A stretch of DNA of 64,000 bases from Setophaga petechia (Eukaryota; Chordata; Aves; Passeriformes; Parulidae): assembly GCA_024362935.1 (NCBI GenBank), contig JANCRA010000116.1, positions 866,501 to 930,500 of the forward strand, written 5' to 3'. Numbering within the stretch: the first letter of the stretch is position 1; each line of letters opens with the position of its first letter. The notes under the pieces are model-generated. The model saw only the letters and a list, made by a program, of their open reading frames with translations, was not told where the DNA came from and made no database searches. Shown in pieces: positions 35,901 through 40,030 of this stretch. The position numbers and the translations under genes are program-made.

Positions 35901-38900
35901 AGTTTCAGTTCTCTGGTTTTGCTGTTTTCCCCTGTTAGGATGTACGAGCAGCTCCCCGAGGTGAGGAGGAAGAGGGAGGAGGAGCAGAGGAAGCAGGAAT
36001 ACAGCTCCTACCGCCTGAGGGCCCAGCTCTACAGAACTGTGAGTGCAGCATCCCTGAGCTCAGCCCTACTGAACTGTGAGTGCAGCATAACTGAGCTGAG
36101 CTCTACAGAACTGTGAGTGCAGAACACCCCCTGAGCTCAGCCCTACAGAACTGTGAGTGCAGCATAACTGAGCTGAGCTCTACAGAACTGTGAGTGCAGA
36201 ACACCCCCTGAGCTCAGCTTTACAGAACTGTGAGTGCAGCATCCCCTGGGCTCAGCTTTACAGAACTGTGAGTGCAGAACACCCCCCTGAGCTCAGCCCT
36301 ACAGAACTGTGAGTGCAGAACACCCCCTGAGCTCAGCTCTACAGAACTGTGAGTGCAGCACCCCTGAGCTGAGCTCTACAGAACTCTGAGTGCAGCACCC
36401 CTGAGCTCAGCTTTACAGAACTGTGAGTGCAGCATGCCCTGAGCTCAGCTCTGTAAAACTGTGAGTGCAGCATCCCTGAGCTGAGCTCTACAGAACTGTG
36501 AGTGCAGCACCCCCTGAGCTCAGCCCTACAGAACTGTGAGTGCAGCATCCCTGAGCTCAGCCCTACAGAACTGTGAGTGCAGAAACACCCCCCTGAGCTC
36601 AGCCCTACAGAACTCTGAGTGCAGCACCCCTGAGCTCAGCTCTACAGAACTGTGAGTGCAGCACATCCCTGAGCTCAGCCTTACAGAACTGTGAGTGCAG
36701 CCCCCCTGAGCTGAGCTCTACAGAACTGTGAGTGCAGCATGCCCTGGGCTGAGCTCTACAGAACTGTGAGTGCAGAAACACCCCCTGAGCTCAGCTCTAC
36801 AGAACTGTGAGTGCAGCATCCCCTGAGCTCAGGTGTTCAAAACTGTGAGTGCAGCACCCCTGAGCTCAGCTCTACTAAACTGAGAGTGCAGCACCCCTGA
36901 GCTCAGCTTTACAGAACTGACTGCAGCCCCCCTGAGCTGAGCTCTACAGAACTGTGAGTGCAGAACACCCCCCTGAGCTCAGCCCTACAGAACTGTGAGT
37001 GCAGCACCCCTGAGCTGAGCTCTACAGAACTGTGAGTGCAGCACCCCTGGGCTGAGCTCTATAAAACTGAGAGTGCAGCACCCCTGAGCTGAGCTCTACA
37101 GAACTGTGAGTGCAGCCCCCCTGGGCTGAGCTCTATAAAACTGAGAGTGCAGCACCCCTGAGCTCAGCTCTACAGAACTGTGAGTGTGCCCTGGCACAAT
37201 GGAGAGGACAAACACACCTGTTCTTCATGCACAATAGCCAATCTCTGTTCACACAGCTCACATTTTATATATATATAAAATTTTATATATATTATATAAA
37301 AATTTATATTATAATATAAATATATTTATATTATATTTTTATTATTTTATATAATAAAATACATATTACACACCCCCAGCCACCCCTCACACCCCAGGGC
37401 ACTGCAGTCCAGGTGCTGGGGCTGCCCAGGTGTGCTCCATTCATCAGCCAAGCTCTGCTGCCCCTTTCCTTTCCTGAAATCCTCCCATTCCATGGGAGAA
37501 TGGCTCAGAAGGTGGTGCTGGTGAAATGATTCCAACAAGGGCTTGTGCAGGGGCTGGGGTGGAGCAGAGGCTCCTGGAGCACATGCCAGGAAGGAGAAGT
37601 GTCCTGGCAGAGCTGGGTTTGCTCTCCTGAGCCCTGGCTGTGGGTTTGGCTCAGGGAATTCCCAGCCATGCCCAGCAAAGCCTGGGGCCAGCCTGAATCC
37701 ATCCAGGCAGAGCCTGCAGCCCTGGTGCAGGGCACCTCTGAGGGCTCCTGCAGCTTCTGCCTGCCCAGCACTGGCCCTGAGCATGGGCAGGCTCTGCAGC
37801 TAAAACTGGCTTTTCTTAAACCCTGGGTCTTAAACCTGCACTCCAGCTTTAGTGTGAAACTCCTGGAGTGTTCCAGAGCTGGAGAGCTGGAGCAGCAGCC
37901 TTGGCTGTTTGTTGGGAACAGCAGTCACTGATTTTGGAAGCCAGCCCTTGTAATGTGTTCTGTAAAACATCTTCCTACTCTAATTTGGGGAATTTACCAC
38001 TAGAAAGACTTTAATTTGTTGCTATACTTGGGCAGGGTATTTTCAGGACATTTTTTCCCTCTGGTCTGAGAATTCCAGATGCTGGTACAGCAAAGTTTGA
38101 GGAATTAATGAGTTCTGGCAGTCACTGACTTGGAGTGGCAGAGTGGGCTGGAAGCAGGGAGGAAATAGGATCAGAACTTTAGCACATAAATATGGGTTTG
38201 ATTGGAAGGGAGGGATGATTCATGGCACTAAATAATTGCAGTGCTTTAGTTCTCCCTGCTGGTGCAGTGGAGCTGCTGTAAATCAAGGAATTTGGTGAGG
38301 ATGGGCTGAGAGCAGCAGCCTCTGGGGAGGCTCATTGTGCCTGAAAAACCAAGCACAGTTCTGTGGAATGGCTCCAGAAATGAGACAGGGCTGGTCTGGA
38401 GGCATTCCTGGGACACCTTGGGCAGCTCACTGAGGGGAAAAGAGAATAATAATGGGAATTGTTGGCACTGAGTGAGGGGGAAACAACCTGGGCCCACCTA
38501 GAACTGGAGCCATGAAAATCCCTGGGCTGGAGTGCACAGACATTCTCAATCTGTGAACTTGTTCAGGGCTTCTCTTTGTTAGGACAGCAAAGTTCTTTTT
38601 ATCACAGGTGCACGTGGGTCTGGGCTGATGCTCTGTCCCAGCTTTGCTTTTGTGCTTTTAATTTCAAATAGAGCACAAAACCATCCCAGTCAATCAGGGG
38701 ACAGGGAGTGCCCTGGAGTTCTGCACTCTGTGGTGGGGACAGACTCTGATCTGATGGCAGCAATCAGAGCTTTGAGCCCCTGAAGCAGCAATGAATGTTC
38801 TGAGTTTGAGCCCCTGAAGCAGAAATGAATGTTCTGAGTTTGAGCCCCTGAAGCAGCAATGAATGTTCTGAGTTTGAGCCCCATTGATGCAGAAATGAAT

Positions 38901-39655
38901 GTTCTGAGTTTGAGCCCCTGAAGCAGAAATGAATGTTCTGAGTTTGAGCCCCTGGAGCAGAAATGAATGTGCTGAGTTTGAGCCCCTGGAGCAGAAATGA
39001 ATGTGCTGAGTTTGAGCCCCTGAAGCAGAAATGAATGTTCTGAGTTTCTCAGACCCAGGTTTGTTCCAATGCTGAGGCTCCTCCACGAGGGGGAGCGAGT
39101 TGGTGATGCAGGAATTGGAGAGAGCCCTGCAAGGAGCAGCAGCAGTGGGGGCTCCCCGGGTGGGACCCCAGAGCACTCTGTGCACAGAGCCTGTGCTCAT
39201 TTTGAATTTCCAGAGCACCAAACTCACCCTGTCCCTTTGTTTTTCCCTCAGAGCAGAGGGACCCAGTGTTCATTTTTAATTTCCAAAGCACTAAACTCAC
39301 CCTGTCCCTCTGTTTTTCCCTCAGAGCACAGGGACCCTGTACTCAGCATTTTGAATTTCCAAAGCACCAAACTCACCCTATCCCTCTGTTTTTTGCACAG
39401 AGAACCTGTGCTCATTTTTCATTTCCAAAGCACTAAACTCACCCTGTCCCTCTGTTTTTCTCTCAGAGAGCCTGTGTTCATTTTTCATTTCCAAAGCACT
39501 AAACTCCCCCTGTCCCTCTGTTTTTCCCTCAGAGCACAGGGACCCTGTGCTCAGCATTTTGAATTTCCAAAGCACTAAACTCCCCCTGTCCCTCTGTTTC
39601 TCCCCAGAAGATCTCCAGCCGTGTCCTGGGGAAGAAGAAGGTGTCCTGGAGCTGA
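2076..39655 (+). CDS. ALMS1: ALMS1, 3' portion (14 exons, 5' end outside window)
   Basis: Large protein of the centrosome and ciliary basal body, needed for cilium formation or maintenance; its loss causes Alstrom syndrome in humans (family knowledge). Fourteen exons with AG/GT borders join in one frame: 7,185 coding bases, 2,394 residues plus TGA. In order I recognise conserved blocks remembered from vertebrate ALMS1: [95 protein letters not shown] and the C-terminal ALMS motif starting [17 protein letters not shown]295 and C10orf90 also carry an ALMS motif, but they lack the other blocks. Human ALMS1 is about 4,170 residues, so roughly half the protein is here. The N-terminal part and its large repeat exon lie left of the window. 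Odd features are several in-frame tandem repeat expansions and duplicated splice junctions. Confidence 0.95.
2290..3235. repeat. AT-rich low-complexity block in ALMS1 intron
   Basis: About 950 bp of TAATTATTA, ATATATTA and CTATATAGTACTATA motifs, sharply different from the GC-rich surroundings. The second half (about 3000-3190) repeats ACTATATAGTA-type palindromic units. Confidence 0.85.
3236..4139. other. ALMS1 intron, no gene seen
   Basis: Mixed unique sequence up to the acceptor at 4139. No repeat family recognised. Confidence 0.5.
4140..5672 (+). CDS. ALMS1: ALMS1 large Ser/Gly/Ala-rich exon
   Basis: 1,533 nt, phase 1 in and phase 1 out; acceptor TTTGCAG at 4133-4139, donor GTGAGG at 5673. 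The product is low-complexity and rich in Ser, Gly, Ala, Pro and Gln, with little beyond its two ends that can be aligned from memory. It starts [16 protein letters not shown]. Near the end two related blocks, [16 protein letters not shown] and [16 protein letters not shown], look like an ancient internal duplication of a helix-forming motif. A 30-residue block is tandemly repeated (5082-5290). The exon ends in EEHERRIR plus the split Gly. Its 3' end and donor are copied six more times in the following intron. Confidence 0.85.
5082..5290 (+). repeat. In-frame 90-bp tandem repeat inside ALMS1 exon
   Basis: About 2.3 nearly identical copies of a 90-bp unit (copies begin near 5082, 5172 and 5262). 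They encode a 30-residue repeat with [20 protein letters not shown]. The period is a multiple of three, so the reading frame is preserved. Very high identity between copies suggests recent duplication. Confidence 0.85.
5673..6480 (+). repeat. Array of duplicated ALMS1 exon end plus splice donor
   Basis: Six imperfect copies of the last about 30 nt of the exon with its donor, separated by GGTTTGTGTCAGGGGCTG-type spacer sequence. Donors GTGAGG begin at 5798, 5981, 6075, 6169, 6284 and 6434. Five copies have exactly 30 nt between the preceding AG and the GT, encoding [13 protein letters not shown] residues; the copy before 5981 has 29. Confidence 0.9.
6790..6911 (+). CDS. ALMS1: ALMS1 exon with AWVKLKL block
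   Basis: 122 nt, phase 1 in and phase 0 out; acceptor TTTTGGCAG at 6781-6789, donor GTACAA at 6912. It encodes [19 protein letters not shown] and then an acidic/helical stretch ending EIKAELL-like (here [13 protein letters not shown]). This block is strongly conserved in vertebrate ALMS1, which makes it a good anchor for the model. Confidence 0.92.
7227..7350 (+). repeat. Purine-only GGGAA/GGGAAAA microsatellite
   Basis: About 120 bases without a pyrimidine, first GGGAAAA-type then GGGAA repeats. It is a G-run-rich mirror repeat able in principle to form triplex or quadruplex DNA. Confidence 0.9.
8010..8170. repeat. AT-rich stretch
   Basis: TATATAAATATA-type low-complexity DNA within the intron between 6911 and 12029. 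Confidence 0.8.
8850..9610 (+). repeat. Minisatellite GGGGATGTTCTTT(A/G), 15-17 bp units
   Basis: Roughly 45 units of GGGGATGTTCTTTAGG or GGGGATGTTCTTTGGG with occasional GGGGGTGTTC. Strong strand asymmetry (G and T on plus). It opens long spurious frames encoding MFFGG-type peptides. Confidence 0.93.
9950..10212 (-). mobile_element. CR1 LINE 3' fragment
   Basis: On the minus strand it reads the CR1-like string with ATGGCAGGGACACCTCCCACTG-type and GGGCACTGCCAGGGATCC-type sequence followed by the downstream tail. Nearly identical to the fragment at 40420-40725, so both belong to one subfamily. 5'-truncated, as is usual for CR1. Confidence 0.75.
10213..11150. other. ALMS1 intron, no feature seen
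   Basis: Unique-looking sequence between two CR1 pieces. No exon-like block with ALMS1 similarity. Confidence 0.45.
11155..11350 (+). mobile_element. CR1 LINE 3' fragment (older subfamily)
   Basis: GGAATCATGGAATCATTCAGG, then CCAACC, GCACCA and CCAATGCCTGCCAACCCTTTC follow the order of a CR1 3' end, with heavy divergence. Confidence 0.65.
11351..12028. other. ALMS1 intron, no feature seen
   Basis: Partly AT-rich unique sequence leading to the acceptor at 12028. Confidence 0.45.
12029..14690 (+). CDS. ALMS1: ALMS1 largest exon in window, with 13-aa and 10-aa repeats
   Basis: 2,662 nt, phase 0 in and phase 1 out; acceptor TTTTCCAG at 12021-12028, donor GTGAGC at 14691. It opens [20 protein letters not shown], matching the start of the corresponding mammalian exon. 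After about 65 residues come 26 copies of a 13-residue unit (12227-13240), then a Pro/Ala-rich part, then nine copies of a 10-residue unit (13706-13975), a doubled [13 protein letters not shown] block near 14090-14190, and a serine-rich tail. No stop occurs across 887 codons. The repeats have no counterpart I know in mammalian ALMS1 and look lineage-specific. Confidence 0.9.
12227..13240 (+). repeat. Coding minisatellite: 26 x 39 bp (13 residues) in ALMS1
   Basis: Twenty-six uninterrupted units of consensus [13 protein letters not shown]. Position 7 varies among Trp, Cys, Arg and Ser; the end varies between ADLQ and AEPQ; the start between DV/DM and EM. Alternation of the ADLQ and AEPQ types in the middle suggests a 26-residue higher-order unit. 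No unit contains a frameshift or stop. The minus strand is also open over hundreds of codons purely because of the repeat. Confidence 0.95.
13706..13975 (+). repeat. Coding minisatellite: 9 x 30 bp (10 residues) in ALMS1
   Basis: Nine units of consensus [10 protein letters not shown] or [10 protein letters not shown] (two carry ETSP or ESSP starts), nearly identical at the DNA level. The array is followed by [10 protein letters not shown]. The 30-bp period keeps the frame. Confidence 0.93.
14691..15571. other. ALMS1 intron, no gene seen
   Basis: Unique sequence; a short tandem duplication TTAATTTAGCTAATGAAATA occurs near 15380-15435. Confidence 0.5.
15572..15688 (+). CDS. ALMS1: ALMS1 exon with [15 protein letters not shown]
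   Basis: 117 nt, phase 1 in and out; acceptor GTCCCCCAG at 15563-15571, donor GTACTG at 15689. It encodes [18 protein letters not shown] and then [13 protein letters not shown]. The PYKPSGS-YYVP core is one of the best conserved parts of vertebrate ALMS1. A symmetrical phase-1 exon. Confidence 0.94.
15929..16006 (+). repeat. Short repeat of TTATNNCAGGTTTT units
   Basis: Five or so units such as TTATCACAGGTTTTTATTACAG, each ending in an AG after a T-rich tract, so acceptor-like. They lie downstream of the exon ending at 15688 and are not contiguous with an exon. Confidence 0.75.
16441..16845 (-). mobile_element. Probable solo LTR of an endogenous retrovirus
   Basis: Read on the minus strand, the block starts TGATAGTGG and ends AATGCTAACA. 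It has a TATA-like GTATAAAAC about two thirds along and an AATAAA signal about 60 nt before the end, in the order U3-R-U5. AT-rich unlike its surroundings. No internal retroviral sequence or clear target duplication is visible. Typical of avian solo LTRs; a database match would be needed to name it. Confidence 0.55.
16918..17056 (+). mobile_element. CR1 LINE 3' fragment
   Basis: CACAGAATGGTTGGGTTGGA followed by CACCTTAAAGGTCACCCC, CCATGGCAGGGACCCCTCCC and CCATCCAGCCTGGCC is the classic avian CR1 3' end. Confidence 0.88.
17128..17271 (+). CDS. ALMS1: ALMS1 exon (symmetrical phase 1)
   Basis: 144 nt; acceptor CTGTGCAG at 17120-17127, donor GTAATC at 17272. It encodes [20 protein letters not shown] and ends PLEQPS plus a split Gly. 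The start resembles the SDDAVAP-like sequence after the YYVP exon in mammals. The mammalian continuation is much longer, so this exon is short here. Confidence 0.85.
17459..17600 (-). mobile_element. CR1 LINE 3' fragment
   Basis: Reverse complement of the CR1 end: GGGAGGGGTCCCTGCCATGG and CCAGGCCAGGCTG on the plus strand. It lies about 400 bp from the plus-oriented copy, flanking the exon at 17128-17271 in inverted orientation. Confidence 0.8.
17757..18395 (+). repeat. CCCTGT hexamer satellite with longer higher-order units
   Basis: About 640 bp of CCTGTCCCTGTCC with CCATCC variants. The longer string GGTCAGGGTTTG(C/T)CCTGTCC recurs at about 17755, 17850, 17994 and 18045, and a related copy near 18390, giving a second level of periodicity. 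Confidence 0.92.
18400..19465. other. ALMS1 intron, no gene seen
   Basis: Unique-looking, AT-rich from 18720 to 19180. No exon with ALMS1 similarity found. Confidence 0.45.
19470..19625 (-). mobile_element. CR1 LINE 3' fragment, degraded
   Basis: The plus strand shows GGCAGTGCCCAGGGCCAGGC, GTGTCCCTGCCCATGGCA and GGGTGGGCTTTGGGGTCC, the reverse of a CR1 end. Confidence 0.65.
19890..21235 (+). CDS. ALMS1: ALMS1 exon with [12 protein letters not shown] and STIDTARLL blocks
   Basis: 1,346 nt, phase 1 in and phase 0 out; acceptor GTCTTGCAG at 19881-19889, donor GTAAGA at 21236. It contains [17 protein letters not shown], then [18 protein letters not shown], a Gln-rich tandem repeat (20564-20836), [16 protein letters not shown] and a final [19 protein letters not shown]. 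All four landmarks match conserved parts of vertebrate ALMS1 in the right order. The Gln-rich repeat sits between conserved blocks and probably forms a helix or coiled coil (inference). Confidence 0.95.
20564..20836 (+). repeat. Coding repeat: 9 x about 30 bp ([10 protein letters not shown]) in ALMS1
   Basis: Nine units of consensus [10 protein letters not shown] or [10 protein letters not shown], followed by a partial tenth (QHLGIPSD). One unit has an extra Gln codon, so change occurs in steps of three bases. Hydrophobic residues L, I and L at spaced positions with Glu/Gln between them are compatible with an amphipathic helix. Confidence 0.93.
21290..21778 (+). repeat. 10-bp satellite CTGGGAATCT / CACTGGGAAT
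   Basis: About 45 decamer units (TCTGGGAATC, ACTGAGAGTC variants) starting some 55 bp after the ALMS1 donor at 21236. Confidence 0.92.
21850..22125 (+). repeat. Minisatellite of about 30 bp (GGCTGGCACACACCAGGGCA)
   Basis: Nine units of GGCTGGCACACACCAGGGCA plus GCAGCCCA-type linker, with alternating GCAGCCCAGACT and CAGCTCAGGCT versions. Confidence 0.9.
22126..22312 (+). repeat. Minisatellite of 32 bp (ACAGACCCATCCCTGCTGTG)
   Basis: Six units of ACAGACCCATCCCTGCTGTG plus CCAGTCCCTGGG, directly adjoining the previous array. Confidence 0.9.
22313..23309. other. ALMS1 intron, AT-rich, no gene seen
   Basis: Mostly unique and AT-rich. I see no supported feature. Confidence 0.45.
23310..23604. 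repeat. 51-bp inverted repeat with about 190-bp spacer
   Basis: The left arm 23310-23360 and right arm 23554-23604 are reverse complements with a single mismatch (C/T within the ACACGTGA / TCATGTGT segment). Both arms include TTTTTAAAA and CCATCTGAAGACACA. The structure could extrude as a cruciform or be a small non-autonomous DNA element or an inverted duplication; no transposase or flanking duplication is visible. Confidence 0.95.
23865..24610 (+). repeat. Minisatellite of about 75-85 bp (GATAGAGCTGCAGTAAAAGG)
   Basis: About ten units, each with GATAGAGCTGCAGTAAAAGG, then GAATAAAGAGG, TCTGCATTTCCATGG and TATTGAAGTTTTGTTTGGGT. Unusually long and AT-balanced compared with the other arrays. 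It carries AATAAA in every unit. Confidence 0.92.
24990..25155 (+). mobile_element. CR1 LINE 3' fragment
   Basis: CACCCTGCAGGGAACAATTCC, CATCCCTGCCCTGTGGCA, GCCATCCCTGGGTGCTGTCC and CAGCTCTCCCGGAGCCCC match the tail of the CR1 copies at 30590 and (reversed) 40420. Confidence 0.65.
25541..25731 (+). repeat. Array of duplicated ALMS1 splice acceptor, 46-bp period
   Basis: Four copies plus the real site of CCTGTTTTTGCAG followed by AGCCCCATGCCC. Decoy exon starts are at 25549, 25595, 25641 and 25687; the real one is 25732. Each copy has a T-rich tract and AG (TAG in the first). Confidence 0.92.
25732..25843 (+). CDS. ALMS1: ALMS1 exon with MLSKGIQAG
   Basis: 112 nt, phase 0 in and phase 1 out; acceptor TTTTTTGCAG ending at 25731, donor GTGAGT at 25844. 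It encodes [18 protein letters not shown] and ends [12 protein letters not shown], the last block matching mammalian MLNKGIQAG. Four more copies of the acceptor and exon start lie upstream at 45-46-bp spacing. The nearest (exon start 25687) is in frame and open, so a form 15 residues longer is possible. Confidence 0.92.
26712..26912 (+). CDS. ALMS1: ALMS1 exon with [12 protein letters not shown]
   Basis: 201 nt, phase 1 in and out; acceptor GCATTCCAG ending at 26711, donor GTCAGC at 26913 (non-optimal at position +3). It encodes [20 protein letters not shown] then PTPRSS, closely matching mammalian LEIV and TRDVGITFPTP. It ends RSRLCFPQ plus a split Gly. An 830-bp minisatellite starts immediately at the donor. 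Confidence 0.94.
26913..27745 (+). repeat. Minisatellite CTGGGGACACCTGGGACAGGG (21-22 bp) starting at ALMS1 donor
   Basis: About 38 units beginning right at the donor GTCAGCACCTGGGACAGGG. Some units carry GGGTCAGATACACCTGGGAC, which recreates the GTCAG donor context. It produces long open frames on both strands that are repeat artefacts. Confidence 0.92.
27746..28690. other. ALMS1 intron, no gene seen
   Basis: Unique-looking sequence between two arrays. Nothing supported. Confidence 0.45.
28700..28878 (+). repeat. Minisatellite, 3 x about 54 bp
   Basis: Three near-identical copies of GGTGGGCAAAGGGCAGCAGG followed by CTGTAGGGGCAGTGAGG and GATGAGGAATTGG. Confidence 0.9.
29185..29515 (+). repeat. 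Minisatellite of about 40-48 bp (CAGAGCCTGAGGTGCTCTC)
   Basis: Seven or eight units of CTCAGAGCCTGAGGTGCTCT plus CAGGGCATTGCC and CTGCCCTGTCC, with variable trimming. Confidence 0.88.
29516..30580. other. ALMS1 intron, no gene seen
   Basis: Unique-looking sequence with a short doubling of GAGAGATGGAAAGCATTTGATC near 30110-30165. Confidence 0.45.
30590..30835 (+). mobile_element. CR1 LINE 3' fragment
   Basis: GGGTTGGGTTGGAGGGACC, CCATGGCAGGGACACCTCCC, GGGCACTGCCAGGGATCCAG and then a tail ending CTTTCTCCTTGTCCC. One of the longest CR1 pieces in the window. Confidence 0.85.
31139..31377 (+). CDS. ALMS1: ALMS1 exon with PWREPLRE
   Basis: 239 nt, phase 1 in and phase 0 out; acceptor TTTTAACAG ending at 31138, donor GTGAGG at 31378. 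It encodes [39 protein letters not shown] and ends LGKLSLQ. The two W-F/I-P modules (mammalian VSWFVPVENVE and ISWFEPI) and PWREPLRE are diagnostic of the ALMS1 C-terminal region. Confidence 0.94.
31836..32166 (+). CDS. ALMS1: ALMS1 exon with [10 protein letters not shown], expanded by a repeat
   Basis: 331 nt, phase 0 in and phase 1 out; acceptor GTCCCCTCAG ending at 31835, donor GTACTT at 32167. It encodes [20 protein letters not shown] then [10 protein letters not shown], matching the mammalian ALMS domain start. A lineage-specific repeat of [10 protein letters not shown] and PAHRDTLLP follows, and the end is basic ([16 protein letters not shown]). The exon is longer than the mammalian one because of the repeat. 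Confidence 0.93.
31924..32097 (+). repeat. In-frame repeat within the ALMS1 C-terminal domain exon
   Basis: About 27-30-bp subunits encoding RAQGDQTLL with alternating tails ([20 protein letters not shown]). A composite block of roughly 84 bp is present twice. Lengths are multiples of three. It interrupts an otherwise conserved region. Confidence 0.85.
32625..32815 (+). repeat. Pyrimidine array TTCTC, CTCTC and CTCCC
   Basis: About 190 bases of uninterrupted pyrimidine, grading from TTCTC through CTCTC to CTCCCT units. Mirror symmetry makes it H-DNA-prone. Confidence 0.95.
32932..33118 (+). repeat. 4 x about 45 bp, each with a CAATAAA or CAATGAA block
   Basis: Units of AATCCCAGCAGGGCCCTGCA plus CCCAGGCCCTTTGCAATAAACCCC. 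Two units have AATAAA and two have AATGAA, so a poly(A)-like signal is multiplied. Confidence 0.9.
33376..33439 (+). CDS. ALMS1: ALMS1 exon, ALMS motif part 1
   Basis: 64 nt, phase 1 in and phase 2 out; acceptor CTGCTCAG ending at 33375, donor GTAAAG at 33440. It encodes [20 protein letters not shown] plus a split Arg, matching mammalian PISKKEMIQRSKR. It is the start of the C-terminal ALMS motif used for centrosome targeting in the family. Confidence 0.94.
33440..34285. other. ALMS1 intron, no gene seen
   Basis: Unique-looking sequence. No supported feature. Confidence 0.45.
34290..34360 (-). mobile_element. Short CR1 remnant
   Basis: GTGTCCCTGCCCATGGCAGG, GGCACTGGATGGGCTTGG and GGTCCTTCCCACCCAAACCA on plus are the reverse of the CR1 terminal 60-70 bp. 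Confidence 0.65.
34595..34880 (+). repeat. Minisatellite GGCAGGAGAGGGGTTCCAGG (18-24 bp)
   Basis: About 14 units alternating GGGGTTCCAGG and GGGGCAGTTCCAGG versions. Confidence 0.92.
34881..35195 (+). repeat. Minisatellite GTAGCAGAGCCATCCCAGGG (20 bp)
   Basis: About 15 units, with GTAGGAGAAGTTTTCAAGGG variants recurring in a higher-order pattern. It adjoins the previous array and shares its CAGGAG core. Confidence 0.92.
35365..35545 (+). repeat. AATAAAT/AATTAATT-rich low-complexity DNA
   Basis: Repeated AAATAAATAAAT and TTAATTAATTAAGCAAAA units. Confidence 0.85.
35530..35870 (-). mobile_element. Putative LTR/retroelement remnant with small ORF
   Basis: On the minus strand, a 31-codon frame (ATG at 35860, TAG at 35765; starts [20 protein letters not shown]) is followed by an AATAAA at about 35714 and AT-rich sequence, then CCAATGATTAAGGGTTAAG and TGTAAGCTTTATT. 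The downstream part resembles passerine LTR sequence as I remember it. The peptide is not recognised. Confidence 0.4.
35939..36038 (+). CDS. ALMS1: ALMS1 exon, ALMS motif core
   Basis: 100 nt, phase 2 in and phase 0 out; acceptor CCTGTTAG ending at 35938, donor GTGAGT at 36039. It encodes [20 protein letters not shown] then [13 protein letters not shown], the diagnostic core of the ALMS motif. The end of this exon with its donor is repeated about 30 times in the next intron. I take the first copy as real because it alone continues the conserved exon. Confidence 0.96.
36039..37190 (+). repeat. About 30-copy array of the ALMS1 exon end and donor, about 38-bp period
   Basis: Units of GAGCTCAGCTCTACAGAACT plus GTGAGTGCAGCACCCCT. 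The string CTCTACAGAACT|GTGAGT is identical to the real exon-intron junction at 36038. Over twenty units retain an intact GTGAGT; others have CTGAGT or GAGAGT. Confidence 0.95.
37262..37368. repeat. AT-rich TATATAAAATTT repeat
   Basis: TATATATAAAATTTTATATA-type palindromic low-complexity DNA. Confidence 0.88.
37370..38755. other. ALMS1 last-intron interior, no gene seen
   Basis: Mostly unique. An open frame at 37545-37931 on plus has no recognisable similarity and no splice context I trust. Confidence 0.45.
38765..39050 (+). repeat. Minisatellite of 34-36 bp (GAATGTTCTGAGTTTGAGCC)
   Basis: Eight units of AGCAGAAATGAATGTTCTGA plus GTTTGAGCCCCTGA. Confidence 0.92.
39185..39600 (+). repeat. 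Array of duplicated acceptor before the last ALMS1 exon
   Basis: Five copies of CCCTGTCCCTCTGTTTTTCC plus CTCAGAG, each an apparently good acceptor, separated by GGACCCTGTGCTCA and TTTGAATTTCCAAAGCAC sequence. The real acceptor at 39607 is the sixth. Confidence 0.92.
39608..39655 (+). CDS. ALMS1: ALMS1 last coding exon
   Basis: 48 nt including TGA (39653-39655); acceptor TTTCTCCCCAG ending at 39607. It encodes [15 protein letters not shown], matching the mammalian C-terminus VTNQLLGRKVPWD in length and in the LGxK and W residues. Five decoy acceptor copies precede it. Confidence 0.9.
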   Translation, partial: KISSRVLGKKKVSWS

Positions 39656-40030
39656 GCTCAGCCAGCCTGGCTGGGCACACACAGCCTGGCACAGGGAGAG
39701 GGCACCCAGGGCTCCTGCAGCCCCACTCTGTGCCCTTGGCTCCCTTCTGGGCTCACTGGTCCTGCCCTACATGAGAATCAGGGATCTGGGGGAGTGTCAG
39801 GGTTTGAAATAAATAGCTGGGGTGTTATAGTGGTGTCAGGCACTTCCAGAGGAAACACAGCCTGGAAAAACTGGAAAAACTTGGTTCATGATATATTTAT
39901 AACTCCCTGATTGGAATAGCAGTTTTATATATTTATTTTAACGAGGATTTTTAGAATTTTTTAAATTCCTGTCTCAGTGTAGAAAATTCACTTGTTGTGT
40001 TTTGTACTTCAATAAAACAGCTGAGTTGTA
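39656..40030 (+). other. ALMS1: ALMS1 3' UTR
   Basis: Non-coding sequence after the ALMS1 stop, turning AT-rich near 39880-40015. Two AATAAA hexamers occur at 39808-39813 and 40011-40016. The second has a TG-rich element downstream (from about 40040), so cleavage near 40030 is the better guess. Confidence 0.7.
40011..40016 (+). terminator. ALMS1: Poly(A) signal AATAAA (distal)
   Basis: Canonical hexamer followed within 30-40 nt by TG-rich sequence. It is the probable main polyadenylation signal of ALMS1. The hexamer at 39808-39813 is a proximal alternative. Confidence 0.65.
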
